From Bacillota bacterium (lineage in GTDB: Bacteria > Bacillota > Clostridia > Lachnospirales > Lachnospiraceae), in NCBI GenBank assembly GCA_023457255.1, contig JAEWMB010000020.1:310001-374000 (forward strand): 64,000 nucleotides of DNA, read 5' to 3'. The notes under the pieces are model-generated. The model was given only the letters and a program-made list of their open reading frames with translations. It searched no databases and was not told where the DNA came from. Shown here in pieces: positions 8,906 to 17,161 of the stretch. Made by a program: the position numbers and the translations under genes. Each line of letters starts with the position of its first letter. The stretch's first letter is position 1.

Positions 8906-11900
8906 TTAGTCTGTCGCCAATGGCATATGAAATTCTTTTCTCTTGTAATTAATCTCATCGTTAATATAGATAATATTATCCATTAGGCACTCTCTTGCAG
9001 ATGCAGAATCTGTGTTAGCGGTAACCTTATAAAACGCATTATCGATGTTTCTCCAAGTAAAGTAACCACCTGGTACCTGACGAGTACCAACAACGCTTTG
9101 GAATTGCTCCTTTAGGGCATCGTGATCCGCTGATGGCCATGGAAGGTTCTCAAAGGCTTCTTTATTAGCGGTTGCCACACGGGCAGAAGCTCCCATTAGG
9201 CTTTCCATTTCTTTACCATATTGTGTTTGTATTTCTGCACTGGTCCACCATTTTAAAAATTTCCAGGATTCTTCTTTATATTTTGAGGATTCCATGATAA
9301 CGCAGGCAGAACCCACACTTGCAACACTGCGGTCGATTGTTCCGTCCTCTTGCAGCATTCCAGGAACCGGTGCGAATCCCCATAATCCTTTAATGTCAGG
9401 AGCAGAAACCTGAAAATTATTATAAACAGAATAATCTGCAATAATGATTGGACATTCGCCGGTACGGAATCGGTCTTCTACGCTTGTAACTTTATCGAGT
9501 TTATAGTCGGTATACAGATAGCAATACTCTTTAAATGTGTTGATTGCCTCATCACTATCCAGCGCAGATTTTGTGGCATCTTCGTTATAATACTGACCAC
9601 CGAACTGATTTAATAGCATTAAGAAATTCAACTCATTTGGTAACATACCAAATTCCATCTGATTCTTTGCTAATATTGACATGATGACTTTTACATCATC
9701 CCAGGTTTCCGGTAACGAAAGCCCTAGCTCTTTTAGAATATCTTTACGATAAAACATCATCGGGAAGGTTTGAGTCTCCGGAAGTGCGAAGGTACTGCCT
9801 TCGAATGTAAATGGAACCATAGCACTGTCAAAAAAGCGTTTCTCCACCTCTTCTAAATCGCTAAACTGGCTTAAGTCAGCTACTGCATTACGTAGTCCAT
9901 AATTCAACGGCATATCATTTGAACTTTGAATTGCCGTATTATTGGTCGGATTGGAAACATTTAACTGAATCGCAACATCCGGACCTTGACCTGCAAGCGT
10001 AGCTTGTAGCAGTGTTCCCATATCAACGAGCATTACGTTGACATTGATACCTTCTTCCTTAGTAAACGTTTCATCAATCAAAGATTTAATTACATTTGCC
10101 TGATCGCGCCCTGTTCCTACCCATAAAGTTATTGTAGGACTATCCGACCCTTTTTCCGATACATTGCCAATTTGGTTGTAATCAATGATAAAGGAATAGA
10201 ACAGTCTGCAAATCTCATACCATAATTTCGACCAGAAGGAGCTTCCGGAAACGCTTGCATCTACATCAGGAGAATAGATGTAGATAGAATCTAGCTGTAA
10301 TGGCTGAGATACTGCACTGGATAACCAAGTTCCAACGGCACGAACATTGATTTTATAAGAGGTTACAATCTTCTTAAAATACTCCTGATCTTTAATTAAG
10401 TCACTAAGCTGATCTCTCATTGTTACTAATACCGCTTCTTTATCACTGCTGCCTCCGGCAACTTCCCGTAACTGTTTGATTGCAGTATCGAGCTGGTTAT
10501 GGACATCTATGAGTTCTGCTTCTAACTCAGGTAATTTTGCTTCAATCTGATAATCACTGTAAACATCAGGCTTAATTCCGGTAATCCGAATAATCTTTCG
10601 ATAAATCGAATTTAATTTTGATAAGGATTCCTGTACTTCTCCGATGATACTAGAGAATTCACCCAATACATTCTGCATGCGAATCGTATGGCTTCCTGCT
10701 TCTAAATAAATCTTATAGGCATCCTCATTTTCATCCATTAAAGTATCAAATCTCCAATTTGATTGATATCGGAAGCCGTAATCACTTAACTCATTAAATA
10801 AAACTTTTCCATCAATCATAATTTTTCGCGAAACATAGATACCTCTAACGAAATTTTGTTTTGCATAAAAGCCAATATTGTAATAGCCGCTCTCCGGAAC
10901 TTCAAAATCCCATTCCATCCACTGGCCTACCAAACGCCAGGAATTGCCCCCAATTGTGTTGTTAAGCAGTTCTTTCGTACTGGAAGGATAGACCGCAGGG
11001 GAAGATTGATCTTGTCTTGGGTACAACATTTGAGAAGACGTTTTCGTAACATTTTCTGCTTCGACCCTTACCAGGATACCCGACGTATCCTTTGCATTCC
11101 TTCCGTCCCATTCTGCTTTTTTGGTTTTATAATCTATTACTTCAGCCGTATTATTCAATGTGATACGGCGAAGCAACATTGGCTCCTTTAATGAGAGCAT
11201 TGAAATCTTATGTACTCCTTCGGTTAAATACACCGAAAGCTGATTAATCTCGTAGCCGTTGCTATCGTATAAATAACTTGTAATCCATTCCGGTATTTCA
11301 TAAAGTGTTGGCTTTAAATCATTTCCTTGATTATCCTTTTCCCACTTTTTAGAAAGAATTCCATCTTCATTGAGATAGGTTTCTGTGATATTATTCGTCC
11401 ATACCCTGGAAAACTCAATCAGTGCCAGTTCATCATAAGGAAGTTCTCCATCAATAAAGAAGCTTCTTTGAATTTCGGAATTCTTTCCCTTAATTGGATA
11501 ATAGGTTAAAGAGATATCATAAAAACCGGCATTTTTTATATCCACTTCATATTCAATCAAGCCTGACTCCGAGGTAATAACCGAAATTCCTGCCATTCCC
11601 TCATAATCTGATTTTTCTTCCGGTGTTGCCGGCAGCTCTTTACCACTTTCATCAAGTCCGCCTTCCGTATAATAAACATAATCTTTTGCTTCAATCACGT
11701 ACTCATCCGTTGGCTTTACATTGTCAAACCCTTCCTTATAGATGGCATAACGCTCAATGGACTTATCTACGGAGTAAGAACCAACGATATCTTCATAGTC
11801 CTCCATTGTTTTATTTTCGGCAGCAGATGCAGTCCTTTCACTCTGGATTGGAGCAAATAACACAGACACTGCTAAAACGAGTGACAGAGTTCTACGCAAC

Positions 11901-11917
11901 CTCTTTCTTCTTGCCAT
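8906..11917 (-). CDS. Large extracellular solute-binding protein fused to carbohydrate-binding-like modules
   Basis: From the chosen start the protein has 1003 residues. Residues 1 to about 33 form a signal peptide (MARRKRLRRT, hydrophobic core, then ERTASAAEN) without a lipobox cysteine. Two jelly-roll-like regions follow (about 85-270 and 280-450), with phrases such as YEVDIKNAGFYDISLTYYP and WDFEVPESGYYNIGFYAKQ typical of CBM-like domains. A helical, probably coiled-coil region spans about 455-545. A family 1 solute-binding domain fills about 600-1003 (PTITLWVGTGRDQ, SWKFLKWWTSAEIQ). Ordinary family members have 400-450 residues. An in-frame ATG lies 13 codons upstream and overlaps the previous gene. 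The later ATG is preferred because an AAGGAG site sits nine bases before it and it opens the signal peptide. It should deliver glycan fragments to the adjacent permeases. Confidence 0.85.
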   Translation of the reverse strand: MARRKRLRRTLSLVLAVSVLFAPIQSERTASAAENKTMEDYEDIVGSYSVDKSIERYAIYKEGFDNVKPTDEYVIEAKDYVYYTEGGLDESGKELPATPEEKSDYEGMAGISVITSESGLIEYEVDIKNAGFYDISLTYYPIKGKNSEIQRSFFIDGELPYDELALIEFSRVWTNNITETYLNEDGILSKKWEKDNQGNDLKPTLYEIPEWITSYLYDSNGYEINQLSVYLTEGVHKISMLSLKEPMLLRRITLNNTAEVIDYKTKKAEWDGRNAKDTSGILVRVEAENVTKTSSQMLYPRQDQSSPAVYPSSTKELLNNTIGGNSWRLVGQWMEWDFEVPESGYYNIGFYAKQNFVRGIYVSRKIMIDGKVLFNELSDYGFRYQSNWRFDTLMDENEDAYKIYLEAGSHTIRMQNVLGEFSSIIGEVQESLSKLNSIYRKIIRITGIKPDVYSDYQIEAKLPELEAELIDVHNQLDTAIKQLREVAGGSSDKEAVLVTMRDQLSDLIKDQEYFKKIVTSYKINVRAVGTWLSSAVSQPLQLDSIYIYSPDVDASVSGSSFWSKLWYEICRLFYSFIIDYNQIGNVSEKGSDSPTITLWVGTGRDQANVIKSLIDETFTKEEGINVNVMLVDMGTLLQATLAGQGPDVAIQLNVSNPTNNTAIQSSNDMPLNYGLRNAVADLSQFSDLEEVEKRFFDSAMVPFTFEGSTFALPETQTFPMMFYRKDILKELGLSLPETWDDVKVIMSILAKNQMEFGMLPNELNFLMLLNQFGGQYYNEDATKSALDSDEAINTFKEYCYLYTDYKLDKVTSVEDRFRTGECPIIIADYSVYNNFQVSAPDIKGLWGFAPVPGMLQEDGTIDRSVASVGSACVIMESSKYKEESWKFLKWWTSAEIQTQYGKEMESLMGASARVATANKEAFENLPWPSADHDALKEQFQSVVGTRQVPGGYFTWRNIDNAFYKVTANTDSASARECLMDNIIYINDEINYKRKEFHMPLATD

Positions 11918-11936
11918 TTTTTTCTTCTCCTTCTTA

Positions 11937-12575
11937 TTATTCATAATACCATGCATCCTCCCCCTCCTGCGGCCTTGGTGTATAAACCTTTAAGATACGC
12001 TCTAACAGAAATGAGGTTAAGTAGCACCACCCTCCAGGGAGTATAAGCCAAAACGGTAATGGTAACACCCATAGCAGAAAACCGCAAAGTATTGTTCCTG
12101 TTATCAAAAGAATGGTATATGGTAAATGCCTGAATTCCATTAATAAAGCCAGCTTGAATATAGTACCTAAGTTCAATTGAAACCTAGACAATACCGGGAA
12201 GACATAGGTTACAAATCCAAGAAACAGGAGAATGAAAGCATCATAAATAAGGATGACTGCAAGTGAACTTGCATTTTCATTTTTTGCCGTATATTCTCTA
12301 TTCATGTAAAATAGAGTTCCAATCAACATCAATATTACTGTTAGAAAACTACCCGAAAATAAAGTTCGTTTAAAGGAGCGAAAAAACTCTTTTACCGGAT
12401 AACTTCGTTCTTTTCGGACCGTTTTCACCATTGCATAATAGAATGATGTGATAGAGCTGCCAATCGTTATAATAGGCAGGCAGCACAGAATACACAATAC
12501 ATTCAACATGATGATATGACCTACCTTTGTCATTGCTGTAATAATTTTTCCCTCGGAACTTAACCATTCTGTCAT
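11937..12575 (-). CDS. DUF624 (YesL-like) membrane protein
   Basis: This 212-residue integral membrane protein has about five hydrophobic segments. It opens with a short amphipathic part and the pattern GHIIMLNVLCILCCLPIITI, which is characteristic of the YesL/DUF624 family. Members sit in carbohydrate utilisation operons of Firmicutes beside CUT1 transporters, but their function is not established. A GAGAGGTGA-type ribosome site precedes the ATG. It lies between the mannanase gene (56 bp upstream) and the large solute-binding protein gene, whose possible early ATG would overlap it by 20 bases. This arrangement supports membership in the same operon. Confidence 0.85.
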   Translation of the reverse strand: MTEWLSSEGKIITAMTKVGHIIMLNVLCILCCLPIITIGSSITSFYYAMVKTVRKERSYPVKEFFRSFKRTLFSGSFLTVILMLIGTLFYMNREYTAKNENASSLAVILIYDAFILLFLGFVTYVFPVLSRFQLNLGTIFKLALLMEFRHLPYTILLITGTILCGFLLWVLPLPFWLILPGGWCYLTSFLLERILKVYTPRPQEGEDAWYYE

Positions 12576-12631
12576 GGCCGAATCACCTCTCTTCTAGTAA
12601 TTTCCCACACGTTACATGATGAGCCGTTTCT

Positions 12632-14170
12632 CTATTCATGAATCGGGTAATTCTTTAAGTCTGGAAGTTCATCTAGTGTAATAACACTATCATGGGCATA
12701 GACTTTCTTAACCATATACTCTTCTGTATATTGTTCCGACAGCCAGTTAATCATTGCTGATTTTGTGACAAATTCACCGCCCCATGTTGCAAAAAATCCC
12801 CACATTGCACCATCACGAATTGCTAAATCCGGGTCAAACAGACAGCCGTTTTCAGATAGTACAACCATCTTCTTTGTATCCGTATAACTACATGCCTCTA
12901 AGTATTTATTAACCTGAGAGGTATAAACTCTTTCGCCAGGATAAATATCCTCACCGATAATATCGACATATTCATCTCCCGGATACCATTCCTTATCCTG
13001 ACCATTCCATAACCAGATTAAATTATTTAATCCATATTCTTTTGTTAATTTATCGTATAATAATATGTACAATTTTTTATAGGCATCTGCACCTTTTGCA
13101 CCCCACCAAAACCAACCGCCGCTAGCTTCATGTAACGGTCTCCAAAGAATCGGAACATCTGCTTCTTGTAACTTTAACAGTTCTTTTGCAATGGCATCAA
13201 TATCATTCATTATCAGTTGGTACCCTTCCTCATCCTGACCATTCATAATCTTAGCTAAATCTATGTTAGTCTCTTCCGTATAAAAACCACGATACCAAGT
13301 TCCGGTCAGATATTTCGCCGGCGCATTCCAATGCCAGCAAAATGTGACAATGCCGCCTTTTTCATCAAATTCTATTGCATAATCAACCGCTTTGGAACTG
13401 CTGCCTTTTTCAACTCTCGATGGTGTATATTCAATCAGGTCCAGGCCAAGAACCGCCGGGAATTTTCCTTCCGTCGTCTTCCATATTGCAGAAACTTCTG
13501 TTCCGTACATGCCTTTATCGCAATACTGACCGGATAAAAACTTCTCTCCGTAAATATCAGTCAAATAACTCATCAATCTTTTGGTACGTTCACTTGCGTT
13601 TTCATTCACTAATGTTGCAGGAACTTCATAGATACCGGCATCAAGCTCCTTGGCAGATGTTACTATTAATTTATCCACGGCTACCCACCCCCAGTACTTT
13701 GATAGCTTAATGCTATGTTCTCCGCTTGTAAGATATATTCTTTCTAATTTCGAATCTGAGAATGTGCTTTGGTCTGTAACTGCTACACCAATGCTTTCCC
13801 CATCTACTGTAACATAATTCTCCTTGTATCCTCCCAAAGCTGCACTAATGAAGTTTAAATCATAAAAACCATCTTTTTCTATGGTGACCTTAAATTCACA
13901 GAAATCACCGTCCTTTTCAAAACCACTGATATATCCCGTTCCGGAAAATCCACTTTTACTGCTTTCCTTTTTTACACTCCCGCTAAGCAGTGCATCTTCT
14001 GCTTCAAGTTCTATTGGCACCATAGTAGGTACAAAAGTAGCAGAGGGCACTTCCGTATTTACCGCAACACCTTTAGGATCGCTGCTTTCCCCTGATTTTT
14101 CAGGTGAGGCACATCCGCCAACAGATAAACCAAGCAATAAGCACATTAGATAGAGGCTTTGCTTTCTCAT
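12632..14170 (-). CDS. Beta-mannanase, GH26, lipoprotein with CBM35-like module
   Basis: This 512-residue enzyme should hydrolyse beta-1,4-mannan at the cell surface. Residues 1-20 are a lipoprotein signal (lipobox GLSVGGC, Cys20), followed by a Ser/Pro/Thr linker. A CBM35-like jelly roll occupies about 52-172 (IELEAEDALLSG, GDFCEFKVTIEKDGFYDLNF). The GH26 catalytic barrel spans about 195-505. RPLHEASGGWFWWG gives the probable acid/base Glu348, and VVLSENG gives the probable nucleophile Glu440. Both key residues are present, so the enzyme should be active. It is the first gene after the promoter at about 14.33 kb and the likely target of the LacI regulator beyond it. Endo- versus exo-action (for example mannobiohydrolase) cannot be decided from sequence. 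Confidence 0.93.
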   Translation of the reverse strand: MRKQSLYLMCLLLGLSVGGCASPEKSGESSDPKGVAVNTEVPSATFVPTMVPIELEAEDALLSGSVKKESSKSGFSGTGYISGFEKDGDFCEFKVTIEKDGFYDLNFISAALGGYKENYVTVDGESIGVAVTDQSTFSDSKLERIYLTSGEHSIKLSKYWGWVAVDKLIVTSAKELDAGIYEVPATLVNENASERTKRLMSYLTDIYGEKFLSGQYCDKGMYGTEVSAIWKTTEGKFPAVLGLDLIEYTPSRVEKGSSSKAVDYAIEFDEKGGIVTFCWHWNAPAKYLTGTWYRGFYTEETNIDLAKIMNGQDEEGYQLIMNDIDAIAKELLKLQEADVPILWRPLHEASGGWFWWGAKGADAYKKLYILLYDKLTKEYGLNNLIWLWNGQDKEWYPGDEYVDIIGEDIYPGERVYTSQVNKYLEACSYTDTKKMVVLSENGCLFDPDLAIRDGAMWGFFATWGGEFVTKSAMINWLSEQYTEEYMVKKVYAHDSVITLDELPDLKNYPIHE

Positions 14171-14739
14171 ACTGAAATCATCCCTTCAATTATGTATCGT
14201 TCGACTTTGATTATTTTTTCTGATGTGGAATCAAGAAAAGAACATTTTTCCAGAACCATGCATCTATATAGCACTTAATGGTGCATTAGTTTGTGTTAAA
14301 TATTACATTTTTCTTCTCTTATATATGCATTATAACATATACTTTTTTAATACACAAGTATATATTGTAATATATGTACAATATTTTTATTGCAAAATCC
14401 AATTTTTAATCTATTTTTTTGAAACCTATTATTTCATTAAATGATGCACTTTTTTATAAATGGAGCATTTTATAGCGCACTTATGCTCTATATTAATGCA
14501 CCATTCGACCAATTTTATATAAAATAGAATCTTTGGTCTAACACACACCGCCTGTGAATTTTTGCACCTAAATCTTTAAGAAATGCACTAAAACTAAAAA
14601 ACTAACCAAAAACAGTTTTTTCTATGTACTGTCTCTGATTAGTTTTCCAAGTTGCGTTGTAAAACTATAGGTCGGAACTAGGGCTGTCCGATCATCGGAT
14701 CGATGGTGCAAAAATTGCATCTTTTTCTAATATTATAAT
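14171..14739. other. AT-rich regulatory spacer between the mannanase and lacI-type genes
   Basis: No gene was found in these 569 bases. They hold the mannanase operon promoter, several copies of TGCAC-type words (TGCACCAT in either orientation near 14285, 14497 and 14706) and an exact inverted repeat TCCGAT-C-ATCGGA at 14687-14699. A GGTGCAAAAATTGCATC element lies at 14705-14721, just past the stop of the regulator gene. The last two could be part of a terminator for the regulator or operator sites; the sequence does not decide. Confidence 0.5.
14329..14357 (-). promoter_or_regulatory. SigA-type promoter of the mannanase operon
   Basis: On the minus strand a -35 box TTGTGT (14352-14357) lies 17 bp from a perfect -10 box TATAAT (14329-14334). 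A TG one base before the -10 gives an extended -10 element. Transcription would start near 14322, leaving a leader of about 150 nt before the GH26 start codon. Confidence 0.7.
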
Positions 14740-15783
14740 TTATTTTTCAATATTACGCTTTGAAGAACTTCGGATAACTGGCTGCGTTTCAATACTAATT
14801 ATTTCACGCGGGAAATCCGGATTTTCCATTCTCCATAAAAGTTGCTGAACTAATCTTTTCCCTACTTTTTGATTCCTAACGGCTACGGTAGTTAAAATTG
14901 GTTCCACCTGAGTAAGTCCTTCTACATTATCAAACCCGGTAACAGCAACATCTTCAGGTACGCGATACCCACGCTTTTTTAAGCAGCGGATAGTGTCTAA
15001 CGCAATATCATCATTTGCACAAACAATTGCTTCCGGTATATAAGGAAACGCACTTATCGTCTCCTCCACTTCCTCTATTTTATAATAACGATTTGCTTTA
15101 TGAGAAACAGCAACAATAGCAGGATCAAGGGTAAGATTTGCCAGGCGCATGCCGTCAAGAAATCCTTCATACCGTTGCTTTATTGACTCACAGTAGGTTA
15201 CATCACCAATAAATCCAATCTTTTTCATACCTTGAGATATTAAGTGTTCGGTAATCTTTCGTATACTATTCTTGCCCTCACATACAATCACGTCATTATA
15301 TCCATAGCTTCCGAATCCATTTGCAGGTTCATCCAAAAAGACTGTCGGCAGCTTCATCTTTAGAATTGTATCCGTATATTTACAGGTGAATACCCCAATA
15401 AATAAAACAGCATCTACATTCTCCGTAAAGTCTAGCGGCAATGTTAAGTTTGCCTCATCATCATCACTGATAAAATTCAGCCGAAGTTTACATCCATTTT
15501 TATTTACTTCATCGGATATCCCCATGATAATACTATTCCAAAACGCACACAGCTCGCGTCTGGCAAGAACAACGATAGTCTTATAATCATTCATGCTTGT
15601 TTTTAGCTTAAATTCATTTAACACGGCAGGAGCCAACTTAAGATAACCCAGTTCACACGCTTTCTTAATAACAAGATAACGGGTCTCATATGCTACGGTA
15701 TCAGAATTATTCAAAGCCCTTGCAACCGTATTTCTTGACAGATTCAATTCTTTTGCAACATCCTGAATTGTTACCTTCTTCAT
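14740..15783 (-). CDS. LacI-family transcriptional regulator
   Basis: This 347-residue repressor-type protein has an N-terminal helix-turn-helix (about residues 2-24, TIQDVAKELNLSRNTVARAL) and a hinge region. A periplasmic-binding-protein-like sensor domain covers about residues 60-340 (IVCANDDIALDTIRCLKKRGYRVPEDVAVTGFDN). The family usually binds a sugar and releases an operator. An ATG three codons earlier exists, but the AGGGG ribosome site is too close to it, so the start at MKKVTIQ is preferred. The gene sits upstream of, and in the same direction as, the mannanase operon and is probably its local regulator. The recognition helix (RNTVARALNNS) departs from the usual TVSRVLN pattern. The effector is unknown. 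Confidence 0.9.
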   Translation of the reverse strand: MKKVTIQDVAKELNLSRNTVARALNNSDTVAYETRYLVIKKACELGYLKLAPAVLNEFKLKTSMNDYKTIVVLARRELCAFWNSIIMGISDEVNKNGCKLRLNFISDDDEANLTLPLDFTENVDAVLFIGVFTCKYTDTILKMKLPTVFLDEPANGFGSYGYNDVIVCEGKNSIRKITEHLISQGMKKIGFIGDVTYCESIKQRYEGFLDGMRLANLTLDPAIVAVSHKANRYYKIEEVEETISAFPYIPEAIVCANDDIALDTIRCLKKRGYRVPEDVAVTGFDNVEGLTQVEPILTTVAVRNQKVGKRLVQQLLWRMENPDFPREIISIETQPVIRSSSKRNIEK

Positions 15784-15989
15784 ACTAATCATATCCCCTA
15801 TTTTATGTTCTATGGTTAGGGTGTCCCATATGTAATCCAGGCCCGCAGAATATCGACATACTAACCACGCTATTATTAGATGAGTAATATTTCATGATAG
15901 GCTGTGAAAATATAAGTTAGGACTTTCACTATTGCCGGATAACAATACTACAACCCGATGTAACCTGCAGAATTCTATTTTGCATGGAT

Positions 15990-16005
15990 ATGCAATTTTG
16001 TGCAT
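15990..16005. promoter_or_regulatory. Candidate operator of the LacI-type regulator
   Basis: ATGCA-ATTTTG-TGCAT is a perfect five-base inverted repeat with a six-base spacer. It lies about 35 bases downstream of the predicted start of transcription of the regulator gene. A related sequence (GATGCAATTTTTGCACC on the minus strand) occurs at 14705-14721 between the regulator and the mannanase operon. Autoregulation is plausible, but no binding data are implied. Confidence 0.35.
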
Positions 16006-16045
16006 GAAATAAATAGACTCATCTCTTCTACTGTTTCTATCTCAA

Positions 16046-16074
16046 ATCTTACTATAATTTTTATAAACTTTCAA
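16046..16074 (-). promoter_or_regulatory. Predicted promoter of the LacI-type regulator
   Basis: On the minus strand TTGAAA (16069-16074) is followed after 17 bp by TAAGAT (16046-16051). Transcription would start near 16039, about 255 bases before the regulator's start codon. Between lie the ATGCA-N6-TGCAT repeat and no other gene. Confidence 0.5.
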
Positions 16075-16195
16075 GCAAATTTAGCATAAATTTGTTTCTT
16101 TAGCAAATTGTTGCACCATGACTAGAACCCTTTTGCAAAAGGGTTGCATCATTAACGGAATCCATAACTTCTTAGGCAGCATAAAAAAAATACCA

Positions 16196-16224
16196 TTGAC
16201 ATTTTTAAATGTTTCCTGTATTAT
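16196..16224 (+). promoter_or_regulatory. SigA-type promoter of the NiaX-like gene
   Basis: A perfect -35 box TTGACA (16196-16201) is separated by 17 bp from TATTAT (16219-16224). The expected start point is about 16231, inside the palindromic operator that follows. Confidence 0.8.
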
Positions 16225-16230
16225 CATCAG

Positions 16231-16256
16231 TATACACCTGACAAGACAGGTGTATA
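16231..16256. promoter_or_regulatory. niaR box: Perfect palindromic operator, probable NiaR site
   Basis: TATACACCTG and CAGGTGTATA form a perfect 10-bp inverted repeat around the spacer ACAAGA. It overlaps the predicted transcription start, a position that allows repression. The ACACCTG/CAGGTGT arms resemble the operators described for the niacin-responsive repressor NiaR (YrxA) of Firmicutes. This fits the NiaX-like gene downstream. The assignment rests on motif memory plus context, not on a search. Confidence 0.6.
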
Positions 16257-16282
16257 TAAAAATATCAGTGAGGTATCCTACA

Positions 16283-16852
16283 ATGAAAAACAGTAAAATT
16301 CAAACACTTACAATTTCAGCTCTGCTGTGCGCAATCGGAATCGCCATACCAATGTTTGCACCCAAAATAGTCATTGGACCTGCTTCTTTTACCCTGGCAA
16401 GCCATGTACCAATTATAATTGCAATGTTCCTATCACCAATAGTTGCAATCTCCGTAGCACTTATAACTACTTTGGGCTTTTTCTTTTCCGGATTCCCACT
16501 AATCATTGTACTTAGAGCATTAACACATTTGGTCTTTGCTACCACCGGTGCCATCATACTTAAAAATAATAACAAATTAATGCACAGGAAATCAAGTACT
16601 ACATTATTTGCTCTTTTCCTGGCTATTGTTCACGCAGTCTGCGAGGTTACTGTCGTTACTTTCTTTTACTGGGGTGACAGCGTATCCGGATTGTATTACG
16701 AAAGTGGGTATCTTATCTCAGTAATTGGGCTTGTTGGTTTGGGTACGATGATTCATAGCATGATTGATTTTTATATTTCAGTACTTGTATGGAAACCATT
16801 AAATAAGATCATTTCGATTCCGGTAAGCACCCGTATCAAAGCAAATTCATAA
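16283..16852 (+). CDS. niaX: ECF-type vitamin transporter S component, NiaX-like
   Basis: This 189-residue integral membrane protein has about six spans. Its opening (ISALLCAIGIAIPMFAPK followed by IVIGPASFTLASHVPIIIAM) is typical of small substrate-binding S components of energy-coupling-factor transporters, and it matches what I recall of the niacin transporter NiaX. It would work with a shared ECF module (EcfA, EcfA', EcfT) that is not in this window. The frame extends upstream to 16118, but the promoter and operator lie within that extension and a GTGAGG site precedes the ATG at 16283, so this start is chosen. The NiaR-like operator independently supports niacin uptake. Other vitamin S components cannot be excluded. 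Confidence 0.7.
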   Translation: MKNSKIQTLTISALLCAIGIAIPMFAPKIVIGPASFTLASHVPIIIAMFLSPIVAISVALITTLGFFFSGFPLIIVLRALTHLVFATTGAIILKNNNKLMHRKSSTTLFALFLAIVHAVCEVTVVTFFYWGDSVSGLYYESGYLISVIGLVGLGTMIHSMIDFYISVLVWKPLNKIISIPVSTRIKANS

Positions 16853-17161
16853 GAATAACAGAATATCATTTTCAATAATAAAGGCATTTATCACAAGAGG
16901 TACAACAGGTTCCGATAGAATTTGCTTTTACTCCGATTAGATCTTATACCCATGATTTCGTTCTGAACCACATTATTCTATAACAGTAGTAATTATGTTC
17001 TACATTTGTAGACTTTATATCTTTTATTTCTATCCCCACTTTAATTTAGGCGAAATATATTAATATCAAATATAATAAAACGTGACTTAAATCATTATAT
17101 GATAAAAGCCACGTTTTTTTGACAAGATAAGCACATAACACCTCTTATTCTTGTTTATAGA
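16853..17161. other. Intergenic region with the queA terminator
   Basis: No coding sequence was found in these 309 bases. The only clear element is the hairpin at 17078-17118. No obvious terminator follows the NiaX-like gene itself. Confidence 0.5.
17078..17118 (-). terminator. Intrinsic terminator downstream of queA
   Basis: An outer stem AAACGTG with CACGTTT encloses a second stem ATCAT-TAT-ATGAT. The plus strand ends in a run of seven T and the minus strand reads out as CACGTTTTATTA. It may act in both directions, ending queA and the gene at 16283. Confidence 0.6.

Larger units (their letters stand above)
15784..16282. other. Divergent intergenic region between the regulator and the NiaX-like gene
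   Basis: These 499 bases hold two promoters pointing outwards (16046-16074 leftwards and 16196-16224 rightwards). They also hold the inverted repeats at 15990-16005 and 16231-16256, and a perfect 20-bp palindrome AACCCTTTTGCAAAAGGGTT at 16126-16145. An open frame starting at 16118 runs through into the transporter gene, but it crosses the promoter and has no ribosome site, so it is not taken as coding. Confidence 0.5.

Noticed and set aside
11917..11956. Earlier ATG of the large solute-binding protein (at 11956)
   Set aside because: It would overlap DUF624 and add 13 charged residues before a good signal peptide; the later ATG has an AAGGAG site at proper distance. The earlier one cannot be fully excluded.
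14223..14444. 73-codon open frame before the mannanase gene
   Set aside because: It is AT-rich, on the other strand of the mannanase promoter, and has no ribosome site.
16118..16282. N-terminal extension of the NiaX-like gene
   Set aside because: The extension contains the TTGACA/TATTAT promoter and operator and has no ribosome site; the conserved family start is at 16283.
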